NCBI GenBank assembly: GCA_038503035.1
Contig: JAVSML010024598.1
Location: forward strand, 124,001-188,000
Length of the DNA: 64,000 bases
Origin: Crocodylus rhombifer
Taxonomy: Eukaryota > Chordata > Crocodylia > Crocodylidae
Direction of reading: 5' to 3'
Shown here in pieces: positions 34,562-46,254 of the stretch. A program made the translations under genes and the position numbers. Numbering within the stretch: position 1 is the stretch's first letter; each line of letters opens with the position of its first letter. A model generated the notes under the pieces. That model worked only from the letters and a program-made list of their open reading frames with translations, searched no databases and was not told the origin of the DNA.

Positions 34562-37356
34562 GTGGGCAAGGCAAGAGCCCCCAAGGGCACACTTGCCTGC
34601 CTGTACACTAATGCCAGGAGCCTGGGTAAAAAGCAGGACAAGCTCGTCCTCCTGCTCAGTGCAAAGAATTATGACGTCATTGGGATAATGGAGACCTGGT
34701 GGGACTCCACCCATGACTGGACCACGGGTATAGATGGCTATACCCTGTACAGGAGGGATCGTGTTGACAAAAGGGGCGGGGGTGTAGCTCTCTATGTGAA
34801 GGAAAGCTACATATCCCTGCAAGCTGATGTTGGCAACCGGCATGGACAGCTAGAGACCCTCTGGGTAAAAATTCGTGGGGAATACGGCACAGGGGACACA
34901 ACGGTGGGAGTCTACTACAGACCTCCCACTCAAAGTCCTGAGCTTGACCAGGAGTTCACCCAGGAACTGACTGAGGCCGCTTGCTCCAGGACCTTGGTTG
35001 TCATGGGTGACTTCAATTACCTGGACATCTCATGGGAAGATCACTCAGCTAAATCTGAGCGGTCGCAAAGCTTTCTCTCGTGCGTGGATGACCTCTACCT
35101 GACTCAAGAAGTCTATGGGCCAATGAGAGGCAAAGCGCTGCTCGACCTGGTACTGGCTATGGGGGACGACCTAATCAGCGACCTAGTGATCGATGGGAAG
35201 CTGGGTGACAGCGACCACGAGCTGATCACCTTCACCATCCGCCGTAAAGCTGGCAAGTCAGTCAGCAACACAGAAGTCCTTGACTTCAGAAAAGCCGACT
35301 TTGACAAGCTCAAGAGGCTTCTCGGTCAGGCCCTCAGGGACCGTGACCCCAGGGAGATGGGAGTTCAAGAAAAGTGGTTGTTTCTCAAGGATGCGATCCT
35401 CAATGCACAAGCCAAATCTATTCCAACACAGAGGAAAGGCAGCAAGAAGGCACAGCAGCCTTCCTGGCTCTCTAGGGACCTAGTGGACCTCCTGCGGCTA
35501 AAAAGGAAAGCCTACAAAGGATGGAGGACGGGATTCACCTCCAAGGAGGATTATTCTGCGCTGGTCCAGTCCTGCAGGGAGCAAACCAGGAAAGCCAAGG
35601 CTGCAACTGAACTCCAACTAGCTTCAAGCATCAAGGACAACAAAAAGTCCTTTTTCAGATATGTGGGGAGCCGGAGGAAAAGCAAGGGCAATGTTGGACC
35701 CCTGCTAAACCAGATGGGGCAACTGACAACTGACGCCCAGGAAAAAGCCAACCTATTAAATGGGTACTTTGCGTCAGTCTTTCATCAGTCCCATGGGACG
35801 CCCATGCCTGCTATGGGACAGGGAAATCTGGGTGAGGGGGATCCCCTACCCTCCATAAATGCTGACCTCGTGAAGGAACATCTTGAGAAGCTGGATACCT
35901 TCAAGTCAGCCGGCCCTGACATCTGCACCCCAGGGTACTCAAGGATATGGCAAGCGTCATAGCCCAGCCCCTGGCACGGATCTTTGAAAACTCCTGGTGC
36001 TCTGGTGTAGTCCCCGAAGACTGGAAGAAGGCCAATGTGGTGCCGATCTTCAAGAAAGGGAGGAGAGTGGATCCGGCTAACTACAGGCCCATTAGCCTGA
36101 CTTCTATCCTGGGGAAGATCTTAGAAAAGTTTATTAAGGAGGCCATCCTTGATGGGCTGCCCCAGGCTAATATCCTAAGGGATAGCCAGCACGGGTTTGT
36201 TGCAGGTAGGTCTTGTTTGACCAATCTCATTTCCTTCTATGACCAGGTGACCTATCACCTGGACCAGGGAGAACAGATTGATGTCATATATCTTGACTTC
36301 AAAAAACCTTTTGATCTGGTATCCCATGATCACCTCTTGGCCAAACTGGCCAGTTGTGGCCTTGGCTCCGCCACGATCCGCTGGCTGGGAAACTGGCTCC
36401 ATGGTCGGACCCAGAGGGTTGTAATTGATGGCAGTCACTCATCGTGGTGCCCTGTGACCAGTGGTGTCCCTCAAGGCTCTGTCCTGGGACCCATACTGTT
36501 CAACAACTTCATTAATGATGTGGACATTGGAGTCAGGAGTGGACTGGCCAAGTTCGCCGATGACACCAAACTTTGGGGCAAAGCATCCACGCCAGAAGAT
36601 AAGCGGGTGATCCAGGCTGACCTGGACAAGCTCAGCAAATGGGCAGACGAGAACCTCATGGTGTTTAACACTGAAAAATGCAAGGTTCTCCACCTTGGGA
36701 GGAAAAACCTGCAGCATCCTTATAGGCTCGGCAGTGCTACATTGGATAGCACTACAGAAGAAAGAGACTTGGGGGTCATCATCGACCACAAGATGAACAT
36801 GAGCCTGCAATGCGATGGTGCGGCTAGTAAAGTGACCAAAATGCTGGCGTGCATCCATAGATGCTTCTCAAGGAAATCCCGGGATGTCATTCTCCCCTTG
36901 TACTCAGCTTTGGTGAGGCTGCAGCTGGAGTACTGCGTCCAGTTTTGGGCTCCACAATTCAAAAAGGATGTGGAGAAGCTTGAGAGAGTCCAGAGGAGAG
37001 CCACGCGCATGATCAGAGGTCAGGAAAACAGATCTTACGATGACAGGCTGAGAGCCATGGGACTCTTTAGCCTAGAAAAGCGTAGGCTCAGGGGTGATCT
37101 GATGGCCACCTATAAGTTTATCAGGGGTGACCACCAGGATCTGGGGGAACGTTTGTTCACCAGAGCGCCCCAAGGGATGACGAGGTCGAACGGTCACAAA
37201 CTCCTGCAAGACCGTTTCAGGCTGGACATAAGGAAGAATTTCTTTACTGTCCGAGCCCCCAAGGTCTGGAACAGTCTGCCAGCGGAGGTGGTTCAAGCAC
37301 CTACATTGAACACCTTCAAGAGTAAACTGGATGCTTATCTTGCTGGGATCGTATGA
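34562..37356 (+). pseudogene. CR1 ORF2 endonuclease/RT, one frameshift
   Basis: ORF2p nicks chromosomal DNA and reverse-transcribes the element at the nick. Counting from the GTG at 34562, the endonuclease shows YTNARS (residues 15-20), METWW (43-47), RGGGVALYV, YYRPP, GDFN (about 148-151) and SDHELI (about 217-222). After the linker come PANYRPISLTSILGK and FKKPFDLVSHDHLL (motif A), then GVPQGSVLGP and FADDTKLWG, whose two catalytic aspartates are intact (36559-36564). The C-terminus ends YLAGIV and TGA. The frame shifts once near 35919-35921. Copy 2 reads GACAACCTGCACC where this copy reads GACATCTGCACC, a 1-bp loss. No ATG starts the frame; initiation is discussed under the frameshift site. 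Confidence 0.92.
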
Positions 37357-38199
37357 CCCCAGCTGACTTCCTGCCCTTTGGGCAGGGGGCTGGACTCGAT
37401 GATCTCCCGAGGTCCCTTCCAGCCCTAATGGCTATGAAATCTATGAAATCTATGAAAAGGTCCAAATCAATTAGGAAAAGATTCAGAGAGCTTCAAAGAT
37501 TTGGGCGGTCCCCAGTTGCTGCTGCAGGGAGCTGGACCCGGACTCTGAGCTGTTAAGTAGGGGGTGGGAAGGCTGGAGGAGGGGGAGGGGACCATGGAGG
37601 GACCTCTGCCAGGCCCCATCCAGTGTCTACTCCCCGAGCCCCTTTGAGCACCCCCCAACCCCTGCCCACTGTCCCAGCCCTAACCATGGCTGCCCTGCCT
37701 GCCCCAGCACCCAGTGGTTTAAAAAAAAGCCCCACTCACTGGCTGCTGTCTGGCAGGGGGGCAATCCCCACTGTCCCACACTGCCCGACACTGCATGGGG
37801 GTCTCTGCCACGAGCCCCCTCATCCCTGTCCACTCTCCCAACCCCGCCCATGGCTGCCTCGCCTACCCCAGCTCCTGGCCCTTAAAAACAAAACATAAAA
37901 ACCCAGACTCTCTGGCTGCTGCAGTGGTCTTGGGGCTTTGGGGGCCTTATGGCAGAGCCCTCCATGCAGTGTGGGGCAGTGGAGGGCAGAGGGGATTGCC
38001 CCCTCTCCAGGCAGGAGTCAGTGAGTTTGGGGTTTTTTGTTTTGGTTTTTTTAAGGGCCGGGAGCTAGGGCATATGGGACAGCCATGGGGGGCGGTGCTG
38101 GGACAGCAGGTAGGGGCTAAGTTGCTCATGGAAGAGCCCCCCATGTGGTGTAGGGCAGTGGGGAGCAGCAGGAATCGCTCCTACCACCTCCTCCTGCAA

Positions 38200-38740
38200 C
38201 CTCCAGTGTGGCAGATCTCTCTGCCCCACCTCCACAGAGGAAAAAAAAATAATGGCACAAGCACTTTACAAGTGGTGGGGCCAGCTGAGGAAAGGTGGGA
38301 GTCACTCTGTTGGCTCCGCCTCCTCCTCTAGCCTCTGTTGGCTCCACCTTCTCTCTCTACCCTATCTCCACAGTGCAAAAAAAAATTCTTTGAATTGGGA
38401 AGAGCACTTTACAAGCAGTGGGGCCAACTGAGGAAAACCGGCAGCCCTTCCACCAGCACCACCTCCTTCTCAACCTCCAGTGTGGCCACTCCCTCCATCC
38501 CACCTCCACAGTGGCTAAAAAAAAAAGGAAGAAAAGAAAAGGATAATGTACTTTAAAAGTGGTGGGGTCAGCTGAGGAAAGGCAGGAGCCCCTCTGCTGG
38601 GCCCACCTCTTCCTCCAGCCCTCGGTGTGGTGGCTCCCCCTGCCCCATCTCCACAGAGGCAAATATATATATATATATTGGCATGGGCACTTTATAAGCA
38701 GTGTGGCCAGCTGAAGAAAAGCAGAAAGGAGCCCCTCTAT
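38200..38740. repeat. About four tandem units of roughly 140 bp
   Basis: Each unit has CCNCATCTCCACAG, an A-rich run, AGCACTTTACAAGCAGTG, GGGGCCAGCTGAGGAAA and a pyrimidine-rich CCTCCTCCAGCCTC segment. Starts of the CTCCACAG word lie near 38230, 38365, 38503 and 38647. The last unit has a (TA)n expansion (38662-38679). A 259-codon minus ORF across this array reflects composition only. Confidence 0.75.
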
Positions 38741-38744
38741 CATA

Positions 38745-39235
38745 GTTAGGTTGGACCCGAAGGAGGGGGAAGGGGGACAGGGTTGGATCCAAACTGGGGA
38801 GAGGAGGACTGTGGTTGGACCTGAACCAAGGGGTGGGGGGGGGGGGTCAGACCCAATCTGGGGGGAGTCAAAACCATATGGGTGGGGAGAGGGCAGGGTT
38901 GGACCTGAACTGAGAGGGGGCAGGGTTGGACCTAAGCCAAAAGGGTGGGGTGTGGTCCAACCCATACCGGGGGGGGTTGGAGCTGGGTCGGACCTGAAGT
39001 GGGGGGAGGAGGAGGGGAAAGGGGGGAGCAGGGTCAGACCCGAACCAAGAAGGGGGCAGGATTGGACCTGAAGTGGAGAAGGAGGGGGTGGAGCGGGGTC
39101 GGACCCTAACTGGGGGGAGGGAGGGAGTGGAGTCATATCTGAATGGGGGGGAGGGAGTGGGGAGGAGTTGGACCCAAAGCGGTGGGGGGGTGGGACCGGG
39201 GCTGGATGTGGGGCTCCATCCCCACTGGCCCCTCT
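38745..39235. repeat. G-rich minisatellite
   Basis: Short units built on GGTTGGACCTGAAC and GGTCGGACC alternate with runs of 4 to 10 G. The unit length varies from about 28 to 60 bp. Dense G runs on the plus strand make quadruplex formation possible. It adjoins the 140-bp tandem array and ends where minus-strand CR1 sequence begins. Confidence 0.7.
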
Positions 39236-39773
39236 TCTTCCGTCCCTCTTGATGGAGAATTTGCTAGTTTTGTTACAATTTTGGATTATTTCTCCAATCT
39301 ATTCAGGTCATTCTGAATCCTAACCCCACTCTCTGGAGTTTCTGCCACTTCACCCAGCTTAGTATCATCCACAACATTTTTAAGTGTGTAGTTAAACCAG
39401 TCATCATTAACAAAGAATGCACTTAGACCAAAAATCATTAACAAAGACCTAGCATGGACCCCTGGAGAACTGTGATAGATACATCCTCCCGACTAGAGCC
39501 ACTGATGACTACTCATTGATTATGATCATCCAAACAGTTATGTAGCCACCCTACAGTTATTTCATCTAGTCTGAATTTCCTTAGGTTATTAATGAGTATG
39601 TCATGGGAGACTGTCAAAAACCTGGCTACAGTCAAGATATATCACATCCACTGCACTTTCCCCATCCACTAGGACTGTCACCTTATCATAAAAGGAAATC
39701 AGGTTTGTCAGGTATGACTTGCTCTTGATGAATCCATTCTGGTTATTCCTGATAACCTTGTTTTTCTCTACAT

Positions 39774-41488
39774 CAGTGGTGTCCAACCTTTTTAAGGTGA
39801 AGATCACTTTCTGAAGTAAAGGGCAATCCAGGGTCTACCCCTGCCCAGCAGGTCAGTCTGTGAGGGAGAAAAGGGGTGGAAAGGGAGGGGGAATGAGGCC
39901 CCCACAGTGAGGGAGTGAGGGAGGCAAGGCAGGGCTGAGAGGGAAGGGAATTTTTCCATGTGCGAAATAGCCCCAGGGCCAACAGGTCTCAGTTAGAGTG
40001 GGCAGAGAGGAGAGGAAGGACATGGCAGGAGCTGAGGAAGGCACTGGCAAGCAGGGAGGAGCCTGTTGTAGCCCTGCCAGCCCTTACAGAGGCTGGGGGA
40101 ACCTGGAGGGCCCAGCTCTAGTGCTTGGGGCTGCACTCAGGGTAGAGAAGTTGGGACAGGCCAGTGCAGGCCTTTCCCCCAGGAAGGTGCTGCTGGAACC
40201 TTGAGTGGGGCTGGGCAGGCCTGGTACAGTGTGGCCATGGGCAGCACAGTGCTGCGACTGGACACACACAGTGCACAGCACAGCACCACAGAGGAAGGGG
40301 TGGGGGTGTGGTGTCTGGGGGATGTGAGGTGGGACTAACACCTGGAAGGCTGCTTGTCATTGGCTGTTCTCTCAGACTGGCAGTGAGGGCAGCCAGTCAC
40401 ATGCTGCAGAGGTGCAGGGGGCTCTGTTACTTGGCTCCACCCTGCTGGAGGGGTGCAGGGGTGGGGGTGAATTGGGTATCAACACTTGTGCCTAAGCAGG
40501 CTCCACCATCCGCACTGTGAGTGCAGGGGGAAACTGAGGCAGGAGCCTGGTTGCGGGAGGGGTGCATGGAGGTGGTGCTCGACTGTGCCCTGCCCAGATG
40601 TGGCCAGTGCCTGCCCCAGGTGTTGCAGTCCCAGGTCCTGCTCCCCTGCATGGGCTGAGATGTAGTCTCCATGGTCCCACCAGTCCTGTCCCTGCCCTGT
40701 CCCATGTTCTGTCTGTAGTTGTGGGACCCACCAGGGCTGGAGCGGGCAGGGTGGGAGCTGCCCCTGAGCCCTCCCCCAAGCCTGCCCCCCCCCCCACTTC
40801 TTCCCCTCCAGCTTCCTGCAGGGGCATGCAGAGCCTGGGGGGAGCAGGGCCAGGGGTGTGAATCGGGCTGCTTGAGGGCAGGGGGCACAGCAGGACATGG
40901 AGGGAGATCATCCCACTCACCCAGCTTGGCCCCGACGGCAGGGGGTGCAGCTCAGCTCAGCCATGTGCAGTCCACCATTGTCCTGCTGCTCATACATCCC
41001 ACCGCTCCCAATCATGGAGCCTTTGACACTTGATCTCCACCCTCCCTGACTGAGATTGACTGTCAGAGGCTCCACAATTGACCAGTCAAATGTGATCAAC
41101 CAGTCAGTGACCACTAGGGTTATGTGAAGCTTCAGTCCCTGATTTGATTCGGTGGAGATTCAGCTCAATTTGGTGGCTGAATCTCCTAATCTGAATCAAT
41201 TCAGAGGACCCTTTAAACTCTCTGAATCAAATCAGAACCTTCCAAATTGATTCAGAGAGATTTGGAAAGATTTGGAGATTCGGGCATAGAGACAGCTTTA
41301 AATGTTTTTTCTACATACCTCTAGGTAGCAGGTGGCTCAACAACACTGTGATGCTGGGGCGCATGGAGCATCCCACAGATGTGCGGGGGGCTACCCAGTG
41401 TGCTTGGCAGCAGACCCAGAAGTGGACCAGAAGCACTTCCAAATCCAAATCGAATAGGGCCTGCTACACACATCCCTAGTGACCACTG
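39774..41488. mobile_element. hAT-like element with CAGTGGTGTCCAACC end
   Basis: The left end is CAGTGGTGTCCAACC. The right end, split by the 41115 element, reads CAGTCAGTGACCACTG. Flanks CTCTACAT (39766-39773) and CTCTAAGT (41489-41496) agree at 6 of 8 and join the two CR1 halves. The GC-rich interior yields overlapping 100-150 codon ORFs on both strands between 40080 and 41030; these share no motif with transposases and I treat them as compositional. Confidence 0.72.
41115..41478. mobile_element. Non-autonomous TAGGG-type hAT, 364 bp
   Basis: The left end TAGGGTTATGTGAAGC and the right end GCTACACACATCCCTA are inverted repeats. It is flanked by an exact 8-bp duplication GTGACCAC (41107-41114 and 41479-41486). 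GATTC and GAATC words fill the left half. It sits a few bases inside the right end of the 39774 hAT, so it is the younger insertion. Confidence 0.92.
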
Positions 41489-41900
41489 CTCTAAGTACTT
41501 CACAATAGATTCCTTGAGGGCCTGCTCCTTGATCTTTCCAGATATCAAGGTCAAACTGATTCCTTCTTCCCTTTTTTTAAAAGATGAACACTATATTTGC
41601 CCTTTTCAAATATTCCAAGACCTCACCTAACCTCCACAGTTTCTCAGTGAAGATAGCCAGTGGCTCTTAAATTAATTCAGCCGGTTCCTTCAGTACCCTA
41701 AGAAGTATCCTATCCAGCCCTTCTGACTTGAAAGCATCTAGCTTTCCTCAGCAATCTCTCACATCTTCTTCCACTATTCTAGACTGTTTGCCTCTCTTCT
41801 TATCTTTGCTGCCAACTGCACTCATTATCTGAGAGCTGCCTGTATTTCTAAAGACACTCTTGTTCATAAATAAGAGTGTCAACACAGGGATTTAATCAAT

Positions 41901-43692
41901 AATAGCTATAGGATGTGAATTTAAAAATCAATCTTAACCCAAATTAACTTTGTTGTGTAGAGAAGCCATCAATAAACTCTCTAAGGAGCACTTGGTATAA
42001 GGGGTACTCTAGGTGTTGGTAATTCAAATATAATTTAAGATATGTAAATTAGCCTGTTGCACTCATATTTTCCAGAAGACACACATCTTCATTCACAAGC
42101 CACTACATGTAGGTAGATCAACAGAATGAGAAAATTCCATTCAGACACCCAAGACCTAAAACAGCAGGATTATTTGATTACTACTGAAATCAGTGGTAGG
42201 ATTTTGTTGACCAAATACCAGAAAAGAATGACAAATCCTATGCCATTGTGACCCTGACCCAATTCTAACGTGTTATTAGAAGGGTCTTTATTTTATATAT
42301 CAACCCTATGGCATAGCTGGCAATGTGCACTGGGTACCATAAACTTAAAAACAAGGGATGTCAGTGTTGCTGCACTGTAGGTCCATGTCCTCTTCTGCAG
42401 GATAGGCTCTGCTCCTGTGTGTGACAGACTACAGGTTTTCCTGCATCCCTCAGTCCTGCTCCCTAATATATCTCAATGAAGAGTGGCCTTGCTCCCTTGC
42501 TCACTTTTCAAGCTGTTCCTTCCACAACCTTGACAATGCCAGATATACAGTTAACCCCCAAATCTGCTTTCTATCCCACTATACAAACTTGGTTTCTTTC
42601 TCTAGTATTTTAGAATTCTCTTCTAAACTGAGGTCTCCTGAGCAATGTTTATGACCAGCCATCTTTCACTGTGCTTTACAATCTCTCTGCACTCCATGCC
42701 CTCATCAAACAGCTCCTAATTTCTCAGCAACTTGAGAAATTCTTCTTTCTGGTCCCTATACATCAAACCATGCCCTCTCCTGGCAAACAATGAGCTGGGC
42801 CCCTTGCTTCTCCAGAAAGGACTTTCATCTAATTTTTTCCTTCTACTTTGTTCTGAAGGGAGCAGACTGTTTTATTAAACCATGGGTATGTGTATTCAAA
42901 ATTCACTGATTTTAGGCTCGAGTTTGTTTTTGAAAGAGTTGTGTTTGGTTTTTCAAGAGGGCTTAATTGCTAATGAATGATTATCCTCAGAAAGAATAGG
43001 AGTAGGAAATTAAAAGAAAAAAGTGGTTAACACCCTAAAGTCCTTTAAGGAAATCATTCTAAATAATAAAAAAGCTGAAAAGATGGTTTTGTTTCAGTAA
43101 TGTCTTCTGATTTGATTACATTAAATTACTTGTTTCCTTGTAAAAACTGGATATCACATCTAAGCCCTTGGAAGTTCTTTATCACAACTGCTTACTAGAA
43201 TCTAGGAAGGACAATTATGGTACAAATGCTTCCCATTCTTAAATCCCACGGTGACAAAATATGTTCTGCCATTATGGTGATTCAGTTAAGTTGTTTTTAA
43301 GTTATGAAAAGATTGAAGGCTCTTAAAATAAAGGCTTTTCACAGCATTGTAATATTCCCTACTGTACTCATGTCTGCAACTTTTTTCTCATATTCAATTT
43401 TGCTAAATTCTGCATGGTTAAGTCATGCAGAAGGTTACATGACCTTCAGAGAAAATGGGAAAATAATGAAATACATAAGTCGATTGAACATGAGTTTTGA
43501 AAGATAAACAGTGATCAAATGCACAGACAGTACCAGTGACGTGTAAGAGTTTGCTTCATCAGTGCTTTTCATATTAGCATCCCAAAGTATGTCACAATAC
43601 AAATATGATTAAATGCACTGACTGCTTTACAAGGCCAAAATGTTCTGGTGAATTTGTCCTGCATAAACTACAAATTACCATTATTTTCTCAC
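41901..43692. other. No recognisable gene or element
   Basis: AT-rich; short ORFs at 42421-42654 and 43304-43507 without motifs. Confidence 0.4.
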
Positions 43693-44072
43693 ATACCACA
43701 CCCCACCAAATAAGACATGCCCCTCATTTTTTGAAGGCAAAATGATGAAAAAAAGGGTTTTCCAGAGTCATGGCTAAGTGCTGATCACAGAGGCAGTGCA
43801 CACGCGACAGCATCAGCAAAAGCTAGAGTTTTACTTTTACCTGCTGCCAAAATGGTGGGAGCTTTTAGCTGAGATGCCAGTCCTTTTGATGCTGGTGCTC
43901 TGACCTTGAACAATGAATCCACTCTCCCACCCTGAGGCTAACAAGTAGAGATGCGTGGGAGCCACTACAGCTCCCATCCACACTTCCATTCCAACGTAGA
44001 AAATCAGCTTCTCTGCTTAAAATATACACCCCCATTTTAGAGGTCTGATTTTGCGGGGGGGAGAAGTGATAT
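43693..44072. mobile_element. Possible MITE with CCCC..AAATAAGACA ends
   Basis: The left end ATACCACACCCCACCAAATA then AGACAT pairs with the right end, whose minus strand reads ATATCACTTCTCCCCCCCGC then AAAATCAGACC. This CCCCAAAATAAGAC style of terminus is common among vertebrate MITEs. The target duplication is not clear. No coding content; the 76-codon minus ORF overlaps it by chance. Confidence 0.45.
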
Positions 44073-46204
44073 GTGTATACAAATAAAAAGAACATTATAC
44101 ACTATTTAAAAATATCAATGGCTACTTTTCCTATTGAGCAATATCAACATGGTGCCATTGAAATCAACATTGCTCTGGGGGTGCATACTAATTTAGACCC
44201 TTCCCCCAAAATGTAAAATTAGGATTGAGCCAATTAAATTAGACATGGGCAATAGATTACAACAGTGTTATGGCTTCTTTTCATGTTTAACTATATAACT
44301 GCACATCATGGCGGACATTGAAAGTATGATGCCATATTTTTGACAGAAAGTGATCCAAAGATCTGGAATCTGGACACCTTCTAAGTCAGTTGTGGCAATG
44401 GACCATAAAGAGAAAAGAAAATCAAATATAGCTGTATGGCTATTGCAGTAATTTTCTCTGATCGTGGCTTTTCCTCACAATACCTCACAGGCCCATGTCC
44501 AGGGATTTATATTCAAAAAGGTTTCTCCTGAGAAAAAATATTCCACATAAAAAACAGAGCTCCAGGACTCCTTTTTTCTTCAGTGGTCTGAACAAATAGC
44601 CAAGAAAACTTTCCAAGCCAAGTTGGGAGGGTAATTCTGAATCCCTGAAAGAATGAAAATCAGGTGACACCAACATCACATGATTTGGCACCTCTCTTTC
44701 AGCAAAGCCCTTTCTTAAGTTAAAACCAGTTTGTCAGACAAAGAAAGGGAAAAAAAAGACAATCTATGAACTCTAGAGCCAGATTCTCATCTCATTTTCA
44801 TGGAGCCCTGTAGGACGTTACTGCAGTTATTCTGAATTGAATTCACCCCATAGTCTGGATGACAGAAATAGGTCAAACTGCAAGTGGTTTAAAATAGTGT
44901 AACTGTTTCAGTGGCATATACTAGTATAAACAGACCATTTGGCAAGCTTCTTTACTAAGTGACATCTCTATCAGTCTGTCCTTCATATTTCAGATCCTTT
45001 CTTGATTTCTTATTACATTTGCAAATACTGGATGTGGTGAAAGTCAACAGAGATGGAAAGGCACTGTTTGAGTTTAAGGTTACAAATAAAAATTATCCTC
45101 CCAGGGAAAATATATGTTTGAAATATAGTGTTTTTTTAAATAAATGCTTTTGCTAAATCTGTTGAACTTTCCCCCCTTCTCGTGTTGACTCTCAGGGTGT
45201 ATATGAAGGCACCCAAGACAATTCTACACCCTACACTTAAATACAGTTCAGTCAGTTCTATAGATGCATTTGGTTCTGAGCAAATGTTTGTACTTATTTT
45301 CAGATATATTATGGATTCAAGTGGGAAGTAGTAGATGTAGATTTTAAACAGGGCATGCAGAACAAAAAAGTCATGCTTTGCAGAAAGAATCAATGTGCAA
45401 GCAACAGGACCCATTGTTAATGTGTTTTTTTTTCTATTTTATAGTAAACAAAGGAGAACTGTCTTTTCACATGAGTTTTATGTCTCTGTAAGTCCATTGA
45501 CTTAAGTGAATTTTCTCCTGATATATTCACTGATGTTACTGAAAGGGGAATTGGATTGAGTAACAGGTACATTAAAAATAAACTATTGTGTTGGGACTCA
45601 GTATAGGAGACTGTCATACAGGGATTAGTAATATAGCTGCACCTATTGCTGGGATAGAAGAGAAATTTAGAAGGAAGGTCTTTCAAAATACATATCTGAA
45701 CAGGATCTATCCCTGGAAAGATAAATTGCATCCAAAAGTGGAGGTAAAGGCCTTTAACCATAATTTAGCATTATCAGGATGACTAAAACTATACTTTTGC
45801 TCATAGAAAATTGCTTGCAGAGTTACCTCTGTTATCTGTTATCATGAGTAGATTTAAAGTGGAATGCAAACATGATCATATTTGAAGATGCAGTGAAAGG
45901 GAGAATATTTTAAATTCAGAATAATTTCCAATAAAGCTGAGTATTTCTTGACAGAAAGAAAGCACCCTCAAGCTGTAATTTTCCCCTACTTTGTTTCAAA
46001 CCTTCAGTTATTCAGACGTAATAGATCTCATTTCTGAGCTGCCAGGCCATGTCTGGTATTTTGGCAATTAACACTGTGTTCTGTTGCCTATTAATTTGTC
46101 TCATTAACAGCAGTAATCAACAGCATTTGTACTGTGCCTAGTGAACAAGTGGTTGATCTTATAGATTGGAATATTTTCAGATTTATATAACTTATATATG
46201 CCTG
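44073..46204. other. No recognisable gene or element
   Basis: ORFs of 60-114 codons on both strands (for example 45417-45761 minus) lack motifs. AT-rich without a named repeat. Confidence 0.4.
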
Positions 46205-46254
46205 TGAGCCCCCTAGGGTAGACCATCCCAGCCGCAGCCAGCCAACCAGCAGCA

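Larger units (their letters stand above)
33780..37456 (+). mobile_element. CR1 LINE, 5'-truncated in ORF1, otherwise nearly intact
   Basis: The copy starts within ORF1, carries all of ORF2 and a 3' UTR with CCTTTGGGCAGGGGGCTGGA, and ends in three TCTATGAAA-like repeats. ORF2 is broken by a single 1-bp deletion. This is the best-preserved autonomous element in the window and belongs to the same subfamily as 46205-49568, 5495-6285 and 61525-62038. CR1 elements move by target-primed reverse transcription using their own endonuclease and RT. I see no clear target duplication at the junctions. Confidence 0.93.
33700..38200. mobile_element. TAGGG-type hAT-like element split by a CR1
   Basis: The left end TAGGGCTGTGCAAAGCTTCA at 33700 is followed by GATTCGATTCAGAGGAGATT, matching the start of the complete element at 41115. 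A CR1 occupies 33780-37456. Afterwards the GATTC-rich text resumes (AAAGATTCAGAGAGCTTC at 37477-37494). It then passes into a GC-rich interior with the TTTAAAAAAAAGCCCC and GGGCAGTGGGGAGCAG units also present in 26622-27630. I found no matching right terminus, so the right limit is a compositional estimate. Confidence 0.6.
39240..41900 (-). mobile_element. Old CR1 LINE (minus), split by nested hATs
   Basis: The right part (41497-41900) and left part (39240-39765) read on the minus strand as CR1 ORF2. The left part includes NQNGFIKSKSYLTNLISFYDKVT, DVIYLDCSQVFDSLP and then the GVPQ-region wording (CCATGCTAGGTCTTTG). The join at 39766-39773 / 41489-41496 is continuous in the CR1 once the insert is removed. 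It is diverged with frame breaks, hence older than the 33780 copy. Confidence 0.8.

Noticed and set aside
38357..39136. 259-codon minus-strand ORF, the longest outside the LINEs
   Set aside because: It runs through the 140-bp tandem array and the G-rich minisatellite. Proline/serine-rich repeats mirror the DNA units, and no domain is seen.
40080..41030. Overlapping ORFs of 100-153 codons on both strands
   Set aside because: All frames of this GC-rich hAT interior are open at once, which is a compositional effect; no transposase motif is present.
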